18,678 nucleotides of DNA from Acidobacteriota bacterium (GCA_023415725.1 JAEZJR010000316.1:1-18678); one strand, 5' to 3'. Numbered from the stretch's first letter, positions 1 through 8,767 are shown. Notes: generated from the letters alone by a model not told the origin. Made by a program: numbers and translations.

Positions 1-699
1 GGGATAGCGTTCGACGGCGACGGCGACCGCATCGGCGTGGTGGACGAAACGGGACGGATCATCTGGGGGGACGAGTTGATGATCTTGCTCTCCCGCACGA
101 TACTCGCGGAGCGGCCCGGTTCCACCATCATCGCCGAGGTGAAATGCTCCCAGAACCTCTTCGACGATATCGAGGCCCACGGCGGCACCGCGATCATGGA
201 GCGGGCGGGGCACTCGATAATCAAATCGCGGATGAAGGAGACCGGGGCGGTACTGGCAGGCGAGATGAGCGGACACATTTTCTTCGCGGACCGCTTTTAC
301 GGTTTCGACGATGCCACCTACGCGGGCGCACGGCTTCTCGAGATCCTTTCGCGTACGGACAAAAAGCTTTCCGAGCTGTTCGGCGGTGTCCCGGAAACAT
401 TTTCGACACCGGAACTCCGCGTCGATTGCCCCGATGAGATCAAATTCCAGGTGGTCGCCGAAACTGCCGAACACTTCACCAAAACCAACCGCGTCATCAC
501 GATCGACGGCGCCCGCATAGTATTCGATAACGGGTGGGGCCTCGTGCGGGCCTCCAACACGCAGGCGATCCTCGTGCTGCGTTTCGAGGCGGATTCCTCC
601 GAGGCTCTCAACGCGATCCGATCCGAGGTTGAGAGCTTCGTGAATGCATCCGTCGCGAAACACGGTTCAGCGATCCCGCCGAAATCCGCGCGAGATTGA
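1..699 (+). CDS. Phosphomannomutase/phosphoglucomutase, C-terminal part (5' end outside window)
   Basis: Cytoplasmic alpha-D-phosphohexomutase that interconverts hexose 6- and 1-phosphates, feeding sugar-nucleotide synthesis for the envelope. The frame is open from base 1, so the internal GTG at 37 is not the start. The visible 232 residues begin inside domain 2 with the metal-binding loop AFDGDGDRIG (residues 3-12). Domain 3 carries the sugar-recognition loop GEMSGH (about residues 87-92). The C-terminal domain 4 has the phosphate-binding loop RASNTQ followed by LVLRFEA. The catalytic-serine domain lies upstream of the window. ManB/AlgC-type proteins are usually about 450-460 residues, so roughly half is present. 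Substrate preference (mannose, glucose or glucosamine) cannot be read from this half, although GEMSGH favours the PMM/PGM group over GlmM. No terminator is evident after the TGA stop. Confidence 0.93.
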   Translation, partial: GIAFDGDGDRIGVVDETGRIIWGDELMILLSRTILAERPGSTIIAEVKCSQNLFDDIEAHGGTAIMERAGHSIIKSRMKETGAVLAGEMSGHIFFADRFYGFDDATYAGARLLEILSRTDKKLSELFGGVPETFSTPELRVDCPDEIKFQVVAETAEHFTKTNRVITIDGARIVFDNGWGLVRASNTQAILVLRFEADSSEALNAIRSEVESFVNASVAKHGSAIPPKSARD

Positions 700-809
700 T
701 CTGAACGCGGCTCTCGCCTGACCTGATACGTTTCCCGACACCACTCCGCGTGGAATTGTGCGCCTCCACCGATCAAAGGCGTTCATTCATACATTCATAC
801 GGAGGTTCT

Positions 810-1316
810 ATGTTGAGGAAAGTTTCATCCACCGCACTTTGGCTTGCAATTTTCGCCGTGATCGTCGCGGTCCAGGTGTTCGCGGCCTACGGTCAGTCGG
901 ACGATGTCCTAGGTTATTGGAAAACCGGCAGCGTCGGCTCGATCGGGTACCAGAATCAGGTGACCGGGCAGGTAAAGACCGGCCGCGGCAGCATTTTCAC
1001 GTACAAGTTCCTCCCGAACGGCAGCTACGAGTTCATCGGATACCTCGAGATGAACATGTACAGCTGCAACAACACGCTTTTCAACCAGGTCACCGGCAAA
1101 TACCGCGTCGACGGCAGCACGATCTACCTGAATCCGACGCGCGACTTCTGGAAGTCCACCAACTCCTGTGCCGCGAGCGGCAACAAGCAGCAGACGAAAC
1201 CGCCGATCAAAAAGACGCTCGAATTTCGCACCAAAACGGACGAATACGGCAAGGAACTGCTCTGCCTGAGCGAGGGCGGCGGCGAGGAGACCTGCTACCG
1301 GAAGGAAGTGGAATAA
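810..1316 (+). CDS. Small secreted protein, lipocalin-like fold suspected
   Basis: Unrecognised secreted protein of 168 residues. The ATG at 810 is chosen because GGAGG lies at 801-805 and because it places a clear signal peptide at the N-terminus: basic MLRK, then a hydrophobic core, then a likely cleavage near AYGQ (about residue 29). An upstream in-frame start at 750 would put 20 charged residues before the signal. The mature part begins with a G-x-W motif (GYWKTG) and shows alternating beta-strand patterns such as FTYKFLPNGSYEF. This resembles small lipocalin-like domains, but that is a fold guess. Four cysteines (86, 120, 152, 162) could form two disulfides in the periplasm. The serine hydrolase starts 24 bases downstream on the same strand, so the two may be cotranscribed. 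The 110 bases upstream (700-809) show no other recognisable element. Confidence 0.8.
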   Translation: MLRKVSSTALWLAIFAVIVAVQVFAAYGQSDDVLGYWKTGSVGSIGYQNQVTGQVKTGRGSIFTYKFLPNGSYEFIGYLEMNMYSCNNTLFNQVTGKYRVDGSTIYLNPTRDFWKSTNSCAASGNKQQTKPPIKKTLEFRTKTDEYGKELLCLSEGGGEETCYRKEVE

Positions 1317-1340
1317 GGCCGGGTACAATTACAAATAATT

Positions 1341-2717
1341 ATGACGAACCGATCGTTTAGCACTCTCTCGCTTCTTCTTTTGGTTGCGGTTTCGGCCGCA
1401 ACCGCTTTTGCGCAAACGGCCGCGCCTGCCGCCGATGTAGCGGCGAAGGTGGACGAATATATGAACGCCCGCCTCGACGCTAAAGGCTTCGGCGGGTCGG
1501 TGCTGATCATGAAGGGTGGGAAACCGCTCGCGGCAAAGGGATATGGGCTCGCGGACGCCGATAAGAAAGCGCCGATCAAGGCGGACACGAAGTTTCGCAT
1601 CGGCTCGGTCACGAAGCAGTTCACCGCGGCCCTTATCCTAATGCTTCAGGAGGATGGGAAGCTGAAAGTGCAGGATCCGGTCTGCCAATATCTCGACCCG
1701 TGCCCGGAGGCGTGGCAGCCTGTCACCGTGCATCATCTGCTCTCGATGACGTCCGGGATCACGAGCATCACGTCGCTTCCGAACTGGCGTACGGAGCTCC
1801 GTTTCAAGGACCTCAACCCGGCCGAAGTGGTCGCTCAGGTCGCCGCTCTGCCGCTCAAGGCAAAACCCGGCGAAGTTTACGAATACAGCAACACGAATTA
1901 CATCGTGCTCGGGGCCATCATCGAGAAGCTTTCCGGCAGAACATACGAACAGGTGCTGACGGAGCGGATCATCAAACCTCTCGGGCTCAAGAACACCGGC
2001 CTCGACGACGGCAAGAAGCAACTGCCCAACTCTGCTTCCGGCTACACGATGAAGGCCGGTGCGCCCGCGAAAGCGGACACAGCGAGTGTCATCACGCCTT
2101 TCTCCGCCGGTGCGATGTACTCGACGACCGAGGACCTTTATGCTTGGCAAACGGCACTGTTGGGCGGGAAAGTGTTCAAGAAAAAGGAAACGCTCGACTT
2201 GATGCTGACCCCCAACAAGGACAACTACGCGTACGGGTTGATCGTCGTGACCGACCGCAAGGGCCGCAAGCGCGTCACGCACGGCGGCGGAATCGAAGGT
2301 TTCATCGCCGATGCAGTTTACTTCCCGGAAGAAGAACTTTTCATAGCGGCTCTGACCAACAACGAGCGCGATCCGATGGCAGAATTGATGCTGGCACTCA
2401 ATGCGATCGCTGTCGGTGAACCCTACACGCTGCCGAAAAAGCGCGTCGCCATCAAGGTCGAGCCGGCTATCCTCGACACCTACGTCGGCGAATACCAGCT
2501 CGGCCCCGTTATGACGCTCAAGATCGAACGCGGGCCCGAGGGTCTCACTCTGGAGCCGACTGGCCAATCCAAAACTCAGCTATACGCCGAAACGGAGACC
2601 GATTTCTTCCTCTCCGTGGTCGACGCTACGCTGAAATTCATAAAGGATGAAACCGGCAAGGTGACCGGCCTCGAATTCACCCAGGCGGGCCGCACTTCGA
2701 AGGCCGTCAGGAAATGA
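1341..2717 (+). CDS. Secreted serine hydrolase, class C beta-lactamase/penicillin-binding type
   Basis: Predicted periplasmic or secreted serine hydrolase of the beta-lactamase class C/esterase/DD-peptidase superfamily, 458 residues. A signal peptide occupies about residues 1-25 (hydrophobic core LLLLVAVSAATAFA, cleavage after AFAQ). Catalytic motifs are in order: S89-V-T-K92 (SxxK nucleophile), Y182-S-N184 (YxN) and H314-G-G-G (equivalent of KTG/HxG). After about residue 370 there is a separate beta-rich C-terminal segment like the small DUF3471-type domain often found on these hydrolases. The substrate is unknown: peptides, esters and lactams are all possible, and the family name does not imply resistance. 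No Shine-Dalgarno is visible before the ATG. A TACAAT at 1324-1329 raises the possibility of a very short leader. Its stop is only 6 bases from the stop of the convergent phosphoesterase gene, with no terminator between. Confidence 0.93.
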   Translation: MTNRSFSTLSLLLLVAVSAATAFAQTAAPAADVAAKVDEYMNARLDAKGFGGSVLIMKGGKPLAAKGYGLADADKKAPIKADTKFRIGSVTKQFTAALILMLQEDGKLKVQDPVCQYLDPCPEAWQPVTVHHLLSMTSGITSITSLPNWRTELRFKDLNPAEVVAQVAALPLKAKPGEVYEYSNTNYIVLGAIIEKLSGRTYEQVLTERIIKPLGLKNTGLDDGKKQLPNSASGYTMKAGAPAKADTASVITPFSAGAMYSTTEDLYAWQTALLGGKVFKKKETLDLMLTPNKDNYAYGLIVVTDRKGRKRVTHGGGIEGFIADAVYFPEEELFIAALTNNERDPMAELMLALNAIAVGEPYTLPKKRVAIKVEPAILDTYVGEYQLGPVMTLKIERGPEGLTLEPTGQSKTQLYAETETDFFLSVVDATLKFIKDETGKVTGLEFTQAGRTSKAVRK

Positions 2718-2723
2718 GCCGGC

Positions 2724-3191
2724 TTAAGCGGCGTTCTTCTTTCTGGGTTTACGCGGCTTGAGCGGCAGCACGGTCTTGAGTTGCCAACCAGGTTCGGCGT
2801 ATTTATCGCGGGCCTTGATCAGCATCCAGTTCTTGCCCCGCCCGTGCATTCTCACGAGGGCGAAGCCGCCGCGCAGCTTCGCCCCGTAGAATTCGAGCGA
2901 TATCTTACCCTTTCGAAGCTGTGCGAGCGGGTCGCCCTCGGTCTCGTACTCGCCTTCGTCCCAGATGCGCACTTCGCCCGCGCCGTAGGTTCCCTCGGCC
3001 AGAGTGCCCTCGAAACTGCCGTAAGCGATCGAATGATCGGGCACGGCCACGGCGAGGCGTTTGTGTTCGGGATCGAGCGACGGCCCTTTCGGCACAGCCC
3101 ATGACTTGAGCACCCCGCCCATCTCTAAACGCAGATCGAAATGGAGATTGCGAGCGTGGTGCTCGTGTATGACAAACCGCAACAGCGGCAT
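2724..3191 (-). CDS. Stand-alone DNA 3'-phosphoesterase (LigD PE domain)
   Basis: A 155-residue protein made entirely of the phosphoesterase domain found at the N-terminus of bacterial LigD, which trims 3'-phosphate and 3'-ribonucleotide ends before end joining. Active-site residues known from the Pseudomonas LigD PE domain have clear equivalents: H11, H17, D19 and R21 in EHHARNLHFDLR, then H53 and Y57 in DHSIAY. Other family signatures are LKSWAVPKGPSLDP, YGAGEVRIWDEG and the terminal NWMLIKARDKYA. No ligase or polymerase domain follows; the protein ends in a short basic tail. The ATG comes two bases after the TAA of the upstream H1-like gene (TAAGGATG), and the purine-rich GAAGAAGG just before it can serve as ribosome site. 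The two genes are therefore almost certainly translationally coupled. No Ku or ligase gene lies in the window. Confidence 0.93.
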   Translation of the reverse strand: MPLLRFVIHEHHARNLHFDLRLEMGGVLKSWAVPKGPSLDPEHKRLAVAVPDHSIAYGSFEGTLAEGTYGAGEVRIWDEGEYETEGDPLAQLRKGKISLEFYGAKLRGGFALVRMHGRGKNWMLIKARDKYAEPGWQLKTVLPLKPRKPRKKNAA

Positions 3192-3193
3192 CC

Positions 3194-4156
3194 TTACCTT
3201 CTTCCCGATGAACGCTTCGAAGCGCCCCCGGTCGACTTCTTTGCTGCTCCCCTGCCGCCGCGGTTCGCGGAACCGGTAGATTTCTTCGCGGCGCCGGAAG
3301 ACTTCTTCTCGGCTCCGCCCGATCTCTTGGCAGCACCAGTCGCCTTCTTCGCCGCTCCAGTAGCCTTTTTCGCTGCTCCGGTACGTTTAGTAGGAACGGT
3401 TGATTTCTTTGCGGCAGACTTCTTAGCCGCGGATTTCTTTACAGCTCCGCCCGTTGACCTTCCTGCGGCCTTCTTGGCGGTCTTCGAAGCCGACTTCGAT
3501 GCTCCTCTGCTGGGTGCTTTGCTTGCGCTCTTTTTCGCAGCAGATTTGGATGCACCTTTAGCTGGCGACTTGGATGCGCTCTTCTTGGCGGCCGTCTTGG
3601 ACGCGCCTTTCGCTGCGCTCTTTGAAGGAGATTTGGAAGCACCCTTGGCCGCGCTCTTTTTCGCAGCGGATTTCGACGCTGCCTTTGAAGGAGATTTGGA
3701 AGCACTCTTCGAGGTGCTCTTCTTCGCCGCGGATTTTGAAGCGCTCTTCTTTGCGGCTCCACCACCGGACGACCTTGAGGAACCGCCGGAGGATTTCTTC
3801 GCCGCGCCGCCGGAACGCGAACCGCCGCCCGACGTTTTCTTCGCACCGGATGACCTCGAAGCACCGCCGGAACTTCTCGATCCGCCGCCACTTGTTGTCG
3901 CGTTGTTCCCGCCCGTATTCGCCGAGCCGGTTCCGCCGGCATCTCCACCCTGCTCTGAGTTGGCCGGTGCCAGCGGGGGAATATCTTCCGCCATCGGCGT
4001 CGCCATATCGGCCGCGGTCGACGCGGCGCCGACAACGGCGCCCTTTGCCGCGCCTGTGGCTATTTCGATCGCCGCCTCGGTTGCCTGTTCCAGGAATTGT
4101 TCCATTCCACCCTTGGCATCGGGCTTATCATCGTCTTCCTTCTGTCCTTGAGCCAT
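3194..4156 (-). CDS. Histone H1-like Lys/Ala/Ser-repeat protein
   Basis: A 320-residue low-complexity protein. Residues 1-60 form an acidic, helix-prone head (KEDDDKPD, then FLEQATEAAIEIATG) that includes a GxxxGxxxG glycine zipper, G35-AAK-G39-AVV-G43. Residues about 65-135 are Gly/Ser/Asn rich with SRSSGG repeats. Residues about 135-320 are built of AAKKS, SKS and GAAKKAT units, strongly basic, like the C-terminal tail of histone H1 and bacterial H1-like proteins (HctB, AlgP type), which bind DNA without sequence specificity. DNA binding is inferred from composition, not from a folded domain. GGAGG at 4169-4173 precedes the ATG, with a rather long 12-base gap. It is followed at two bases by the DNA 3'-phosphoesterase gene, suggesting a joint role at DNA. 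The repeats also leave a long open frame on the opposite strand, judged not real. Confidence 0.8.
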   Translation of the reverse strand: MAQGQKEDDDKPDAKGGMEQFLEQATEAAIEIATGAAKGAVVGAASTAADMATPMAEDIPPLAPANSEQGGDAGGTGSANTGGNNATTSGGGSRSSGGASRSSGAKKTSGGGSRSGGAAKKSSGGSSRSSGGGAAKKSASKSAAKKSTSKSASKSPSKAASKSAAKKSAAKGASKSPSKSAAKGASKTAAKKSASKSPAKGASKSAAKKSASKAPSRGASKSASKTAKKAAGRSTGGAVKKSAAKKSAAKKSTVPTKRTGAAKKATGAAKKATGAAKRSGGAEKKSSGAAKKSTGSANRGGRGAAKKSTGGASKRSSGRR

Positions 4157-4270
4157 TTGAATAACGATCCTCCGTTTTTGTTAGCCGGGCACACTACGAA
4201 CTGCACATCAAATGCCCGAACAAACGCAAGGTTGTTTCGTTTCTCGCAAACGCGTTGTAGCGTGAAATAC

Positions 4271-4303
4271 AAAAGGCCCGATCGACCGGTAGATCGACCG
4301 GGC
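4271..4303 (-). terminator. Intrinsic terminator of the S41 peptidase gene
   Basis: Read on the minus strand, arms GCCCGGTCGATC (4303-4292) and GGTCGATCGGGC (4287-4276) pair over 12 bp, with two G-U wobbles and a four-base loop. The stem is followed by CTTTT (4275-4271). It lies about 85 bases past the peptidase stop and before the H1-like gene, so those two genes are probably separate transcription units. Confidence 0.85.
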
Positions 4304-4388
4304 TGCATACCGTTTCTTTAACGAATGTGAGTTTCCGCTTTTGCCCCAAACCCGCAAAATGGACAAATGGCTGAAACTGTAACAATGG

Positions 4389-5447
4389 TCACTTCAACGC
4401 TATTTCCGAACGTATATTCAGAAGTTCCGCTTTTCTCTCGGCGTCGGCCGATTGGGTGAGGCGGTCTATTGCTTGCCGGTGAGCTTCGATAATGGCGTCG
4501 GCGGTGGGAACGGTGATGTCCGGCGGGGTGCCCTTGTTTTCGTTCTGGGCAGTACCTGTAGAGGAGCGACCGGTCGAGATCCAGATAGTGAAATGATCGT
4601 TCACGCGAACCGTACCGCCCGGCATGGTGGCCCCTTTCGTGGACTCACCGATCACGGTCGCTCGTTTCAACCGCTTCATCGCCGCCGTGAAGGCCTCAGC
4701 CCCGGAAGCCGTCCGTCCGCTCGTCAACACGAATACGGGCTTATCAGCGTAGCGTTTCCCCGGCACCTCAGACGCGGTCATCAGGATCCGCTTTTCGTTG
4801 CGTTCGCGCACGAATATGTCGCCGAATTCGACCGGCTTCTCGAACAGGTAGCCGCTGAAGAACGGCATGGTCTCGATGTCCATGCTGCCGCGGTTCCATC
4901 TCGCGTCGATGATCAGTGCGTCCGTATTCCCGAGATAATTGAAGGCCGCGGTGTAGGTGTCGCGTGCCCAATCGAGCGGCGCGAAATAGTTGATCTGCAT
5001 CAGCCCTACGTTCCCCGGTAAGATCTCAAGCTTCGCCACGCCGAAGTTCTCCCGGCCCTGTCTGATGCGGGCCTGCCTGATCTCTTCTTCCGTTGGGGCT
5101 CCGTTGGCCGACGAACGCTCCGGTATCGGCTTCGCGGAAAACGTGACCTTCATGTGCTTATCGTCGAAAACGCCGCGAAGATGCTCCGTCAACAATTTCG
5201 CGAACTCGTCGCCGTCCGTGATCGAATCGTAATCCCCCTGCTTCTGCCGCATGCGAAGCTCCGCCTCCATCTTCTCCGCGATCTCCGGGTACGTGTATCG
5301 CTCCTTCAAGAGTTTATTGATGGATTCAATTGTTTTCTCACGGAATGCCGCGTCTAATTTCGGAGCAGCCTCCTGAGCATGAGTCGCGGGTGTGTACAAC
5401 GAGAGACAAAAGGACGCGAGTGCTAAAAGTGCGAAGGTTAGTTTCAT
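4389..5447 (-). CDS. Secreted S41-family serine peptidase (IRBP/tricorn-core type)
   Basis: A 352-residue predicted exported protease. The signal peptide covers about residues 1-24 (MKLTF, hydrophobic core, cleavage near ATHAQE). Residues about 33-105 match the helical N-terminal domain of the IRBP-like S41 group (ESINKLLKERYTYPEIAEKM; DDKHMKVTF). The catalytic domain shows D181-ARWNRGS, equivalent to the S41 DLRxNxGG strand-turn, then the nucleophile loop SGRTAS248GAE251, GESTKGA, and GTPPDITV near the end (the usual GxxPDI). No PDZ domain is present, which separates it from CtpA-type processing peptidases. The target is unknown. No Shine-Dalgarno is apparent upstream of the ATG, and two small inverted repeats lie in its leader. 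It stands alone between terminators. Confidence 0.9.
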   Translation of the reverse strand: MKLTFALLALASFCLSLYTPATHAQEAAPKLDAAFREKTIESINKLLKERYTYPEIAEKMEAELRMRQKQGDYDSITDGDEFAKLLTEHLRGVFDDKHMKVTFSAKPIPERSSANGAPTEEEIRQARIRQGRENFGVAKLEILPGNVGLMQINYFAPLDWARDTYTAAFNYLGNTDALIIDARWNRGSMDIETMPFFSGYLFEKPVEFGDIFVRERNEKRILMTASEVPGKRYADKPVFVLTSGRTASGAEAFTAAMKRLKRATVIGESTKGATMPGGTVRVNDHFTIWISTGRSSTGTAQNENKGTPPDITVPTADAIIEAHRQAIDRLTQSADAERKAELLNIRSEIALK

Positions 5448-5460
5448 ATATTTGATGATT

Positions 5461-5504
5461 GACCGAATCTCGATTCCGGTCGGTGCTTGTCTTCATACGA
5501 TGAA
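5461..5504. promoter_or_regulatory. Two small inverted repeats upstream of the S41 peptidase
   Basis: GACCGAAT and ATTCCGGTC (5461-5481) face each other across CTCG with one bulged base, and TTCAT-ACG-ATGAA lies at 5492-5504. Both fall between the lepA terminator and the peptidase ATG, where a promoter or operator should be. They could be operator half-sites or leader hairpins. No clear -10/-35 pair was found nearby, so the role is open. Confidence 0.3.
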
Positions 5505-5511
5505 ACTAGCC

Positions 5512-5561
5512 AAAAAAGTTTCCGCCGTTCCATGGACGTGGTTGAGTCCATGGAACGGCGG
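5512..5561 (-). terminator. Intrinsic terminator of lepA
   Basis: A perfect 16-bp stem (5522-5537 with 5546-5561; each arm contains CCATGG) around an 8-base loop. On the minus strand it is followed after AAAC by TTTTTT (5517-5512). It sits about 30 bases after the lepA stop. The plus-strand side lacks a T run, so it acts in the lepA direction. Confidence 0.92.
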
Positions 5562-5592
5562 GGAAATTTCGAAATAATATCTTATCGATGGG

Positions 5593-7395
<1,803 letters not shown>

Positions 7396-7420
7396 AAAAC
7401 GCTCGAGAGAGCAAACCGCA

Positions 7421-7430
7421 ATTGTACCAA
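7421..7430 (-). promoter_or_regulatory. Extended -10 promoter for lepA
   Basis: Minus-strand TTGGTACAAT is a TGn-TACAAT extended -10. Transcription would begin near 7414, leaving about 19 bases before the ATG at 7395. No strong -35 is seen at the normal distance, as is common for extended -10 promoters. Confidence 0.55.
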
Positions 7431-7479
7431 ATCGCGTAGAGGCAAGCATTTTCCGGCGTTCGATCGCGGAAAAATAAAA

Positions 7480-7509
7480 TTGCCCCTCGCTCCGAATTGT
7501 TGATATAAT
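7480..7509 (+). promoter_or_regulatory. Promoter for the ytxH-like gene
   Basis: TTGCCC at 7480-7485 and a perfect TATAAT at 7504-7509 are 18 bases apart, and the -10 is extended (TTGATATAAT). The predicted start near 7516 leaves a leader of about 55 bases before the ATG at 7571. Confidence 0.7.
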
Positions 7510-7570
7510 TCGGTTTCACGGGAATCTCACACATCATCACCACTTTATATACGTGGTAGGGAGACGGTAT

Positions 7571-8023
7571 ATGAGACACGATTATTACGAAGGTTACGGT
7601 CGCGACCGTGACGAATCGAGTGCCGGGGCGAAGCTGACCTATCTGCTCATCGGCGGGGGCATCGGTGCCGTTTTGGCTCTGCTGTTCGCGCCGAAATCCG
7701 GCCAGGAACTCCGCGGTGATATCGCGGACGCGACCCGCAAGGGTATCGAAAAGAGCAAGGAAACAGCAGCCCATCTGCAGGAGCGGGCCGGCGAATACTA
7801 CGAGGTCGGCCGCGAACGAGCCTCCGAGGTTTACCAGACCGGCCGCGAAAAGGCTGGCGAGCTTGCCGACCGTGCACGCACGGCTGCGGCGAGCACCGCA
7901 AATCCCTTCTCGGCAGCGGTCGAGGCCGGCAAAGAAGCCTACATCGCCGAGAAGCGAAAGGGCGAATCCAAATCCATCGCGGAAGGGCGTCCGACCTACC
8001 CGGTGGAAACGGACAAAGAATGA
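7571..8023 (+). CDS. YtxH-domain membrane-anchored protein
   Basis: A 150-residue protein of the YtxH type, small membrane-anchored proteins often annotated as general stress or gas-vesicle-like proteins; the biochemical role is unknown. Residues about 22-40 form one membrane segment (YLLIGGGIGAVLALLFA), followed at once by the family hallmark APKSGQELR. The remainder is a charged, helix-forming, coiled-coil-like tail with repeated patterns (GEYYEVGRERASEVYQTGREKAGELADRA). The ATG at 7571 is preferred over a GTG at 7553 because GGGAG (7559-7563) sits seven bases before it and family members start with a short polar head. It is divergent from lepA and followed after 174 bases by the DUF948-like gene on the same strand. 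Confidence 0.87.
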   Translation: MRHDYYEGYGRDRDESSAGAKLTYLLIGGGIGAVLALLFAPKSGQELRGDIADATRKGIEKSKETAAHLQERAGEYYEVGRERASEVYQTGREKAGELADRARTAAASTANPFSAAVEAGKEAYIAEKRKGESKSIAEGRPTYPVETDKE

Positions 8024-8035
8024 TCGGAAGTGGTG

Positions 8036-8192
8036 AGTGACCAGTGACGAGCGGGAGTTGTTTCCGCTTCAGTTGCGGCCCGTTAGTTCGGCCACTCATC
8101 GCTCGACTCTTATCTTGTTAAATTAGTTCGCCGGAATGACGGGATAGAAGTGTTCTCGAGTAATCGCCACTTTCCCCTTGTCACTGGTCACT
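8036..8192. repeat. 13-bp inverted repeat bracketing the spacer between ytxH-like and DUF948-like genes
   Basis: AGTGACCAGTGAC at 8036-8048 and its exact reverse complement GTCACTGGTCACT at 8180-8192 enclose about 130 bases of non-coding DNA. Flanking bases continue partly matched (GACGAGCGGG against CCCCTTGTC). CACTTTCC also occurs twice directly, at 8168-8175 and 8189-8196. The right copy reaches to within five bases of the downstream ATG. This resembles a dispersed intergenic repeat rather than a terminator, because the arms are far apart and no T run follows. Confidence 0.6.
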
Positions 8193-8197
8193 TTCCT

Positions 8198-8737
8198 ATG
8201 AACCCCTCCGAGCCCCAATTTTGGATGATGATCGCGTCGATCGTCATCGCCGTTTGCTTCATCGTGATGGCGATCGCACTGATCGCTGTCTCTATGACCG
8301 TGCGCAAGGTCATCGCGACGGTCCAGCGCGTCGAGGAGCGTGTGGACCCGCTCATCACACAGGTGAACGCGATCAGCGTTCAGGGCAAGGAGATGAGCGT
8401 GCAGTTCACCGAGGTGGCCGGCAATCTGGCCGTCGCCACGAAGCACCTCGCCGAGTCGACCGAGTTGATCAAGGAAGAGGTCGCCGAGCTTCGATCCATC
8501 GTCACGCACACCGCGATCGTCGCCCGCGATAAGGTCGAGCTCGTGTCCGACACGATCGACCGCACGCACATGCAGGTGACCGACACGACCCGCTTCGTCC
8601 AGCACAAGATCGTCGAGCCCGCCCGTGAGATCGCAGCCATCATGGCCGGGGTCCGCAAAGGCCTCGAAGTGCTCTTCGCTCCAGCTCCGAAGCAACTGGA
8701 TCGTGTTTACATGGATGAGGATATGTTTATCGGGTAA
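8198..8737 (+). CDS. DUF948-like single-pass membrane protein
   Basis: A 179-residue protein with an N-terminal membrane segment (about residues 8-33, FWMMIASIVIAVCFIVMAIALIAV) followed by a long, almost continuous amphipathic helix with regularly spaced hydrophobics (VQRVEERVDPLITQVNAI; MSVQFTEVAGNLAVATKHLA). This architecture matches DUF948/YtxG-like proteins, commonly found next to YtxH proteins, as here. Function is unknown; the long helix could form a membrane-tethered coiled coil. The ATG at 8198 is chosen over a GTG at 8150 because the extra residues would be encoded by the intergenic repeat. No Shine-Dalgarno is visible since the repeat runs up to the start. A bidirectional terminator follows. 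Confidence 0.82.
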   Translation: MNPSEPQFWMMIASIVIAVCFIVMAIALIAVSMTVRKVIATVQRVEERVDPLITQVNAISVQGKEMSVQFTEVAGNLAVATKHLAESTELIKEEVAELRSIVTHTAIVARDKVELVSDTIDRTHMQVTDTTRFVQHKIVEPAREIAAIMAGVRKGLEVLFAPAPKQLDRVYMDEDMFIG

Positions 8738-8767
8738 AGCCGCTGTGAGAACGCGAATATAACAGAA

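Noticed and set aside
1638..2567. A 309-codon minus-strand frame inside the serine hydrolase
   Set aside because: Shadow frame caused by high GC; the plus strand has all catalytic motifs and the minus translation has no domain-like pattern.
1341..2717. Calling the serine hydrolase an antibiotic-resistance beta-lactamase
   Set aside because: SxxK, YxN and HGG motifs are shared by esterases and peptidases of the same superfamily; nothing seen shows lactam hydrolysis.
3194..3760. Repetitive DNA resembling a tandem or CRISPR-like repeat array
   Set aside because: The repetition follows codons for AAKKS/SKS units, unit lengths vary, and there are no constant spacers; it is protein repeat, not an array.
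3141..4151. A 336-codon open frame on the plus strand opposite the H1-like gene, rich in FFAAP-type repeats
   Set aside because: It is the mirror of the Lys/Ala repeats on the other strand. The minus-strand gene has a ribosome site and is coupled to the phosphoesterase gene, while the plus frame has no start signal or recognisable domain.
2905..4156. The H1-like gene and phosphoesterase as one gene broken by a frameshift
   Set aside because: The PE protein starts at the usual family position with its own ATG and a purine-rich ribosome site, and the H1-like frame ends in a normal stop; two coupled genes explain this better. Resequencing and homologues would settle it.
5522..5561. The 16-bp perfect inverted repeat as an operator or mobile-element end
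   Set aside because: A T run follows on the minus strand right after the lepA stop, so an intrinsic terminator explains it fully.
7396..7449. An 18-residue longer LepA start at 7449
   Set aside because: It would begin upstream of the extended -10 element, and LepA proteins normally start directly at the MDRSLIRNFSIIAHIDHG-type sequence.
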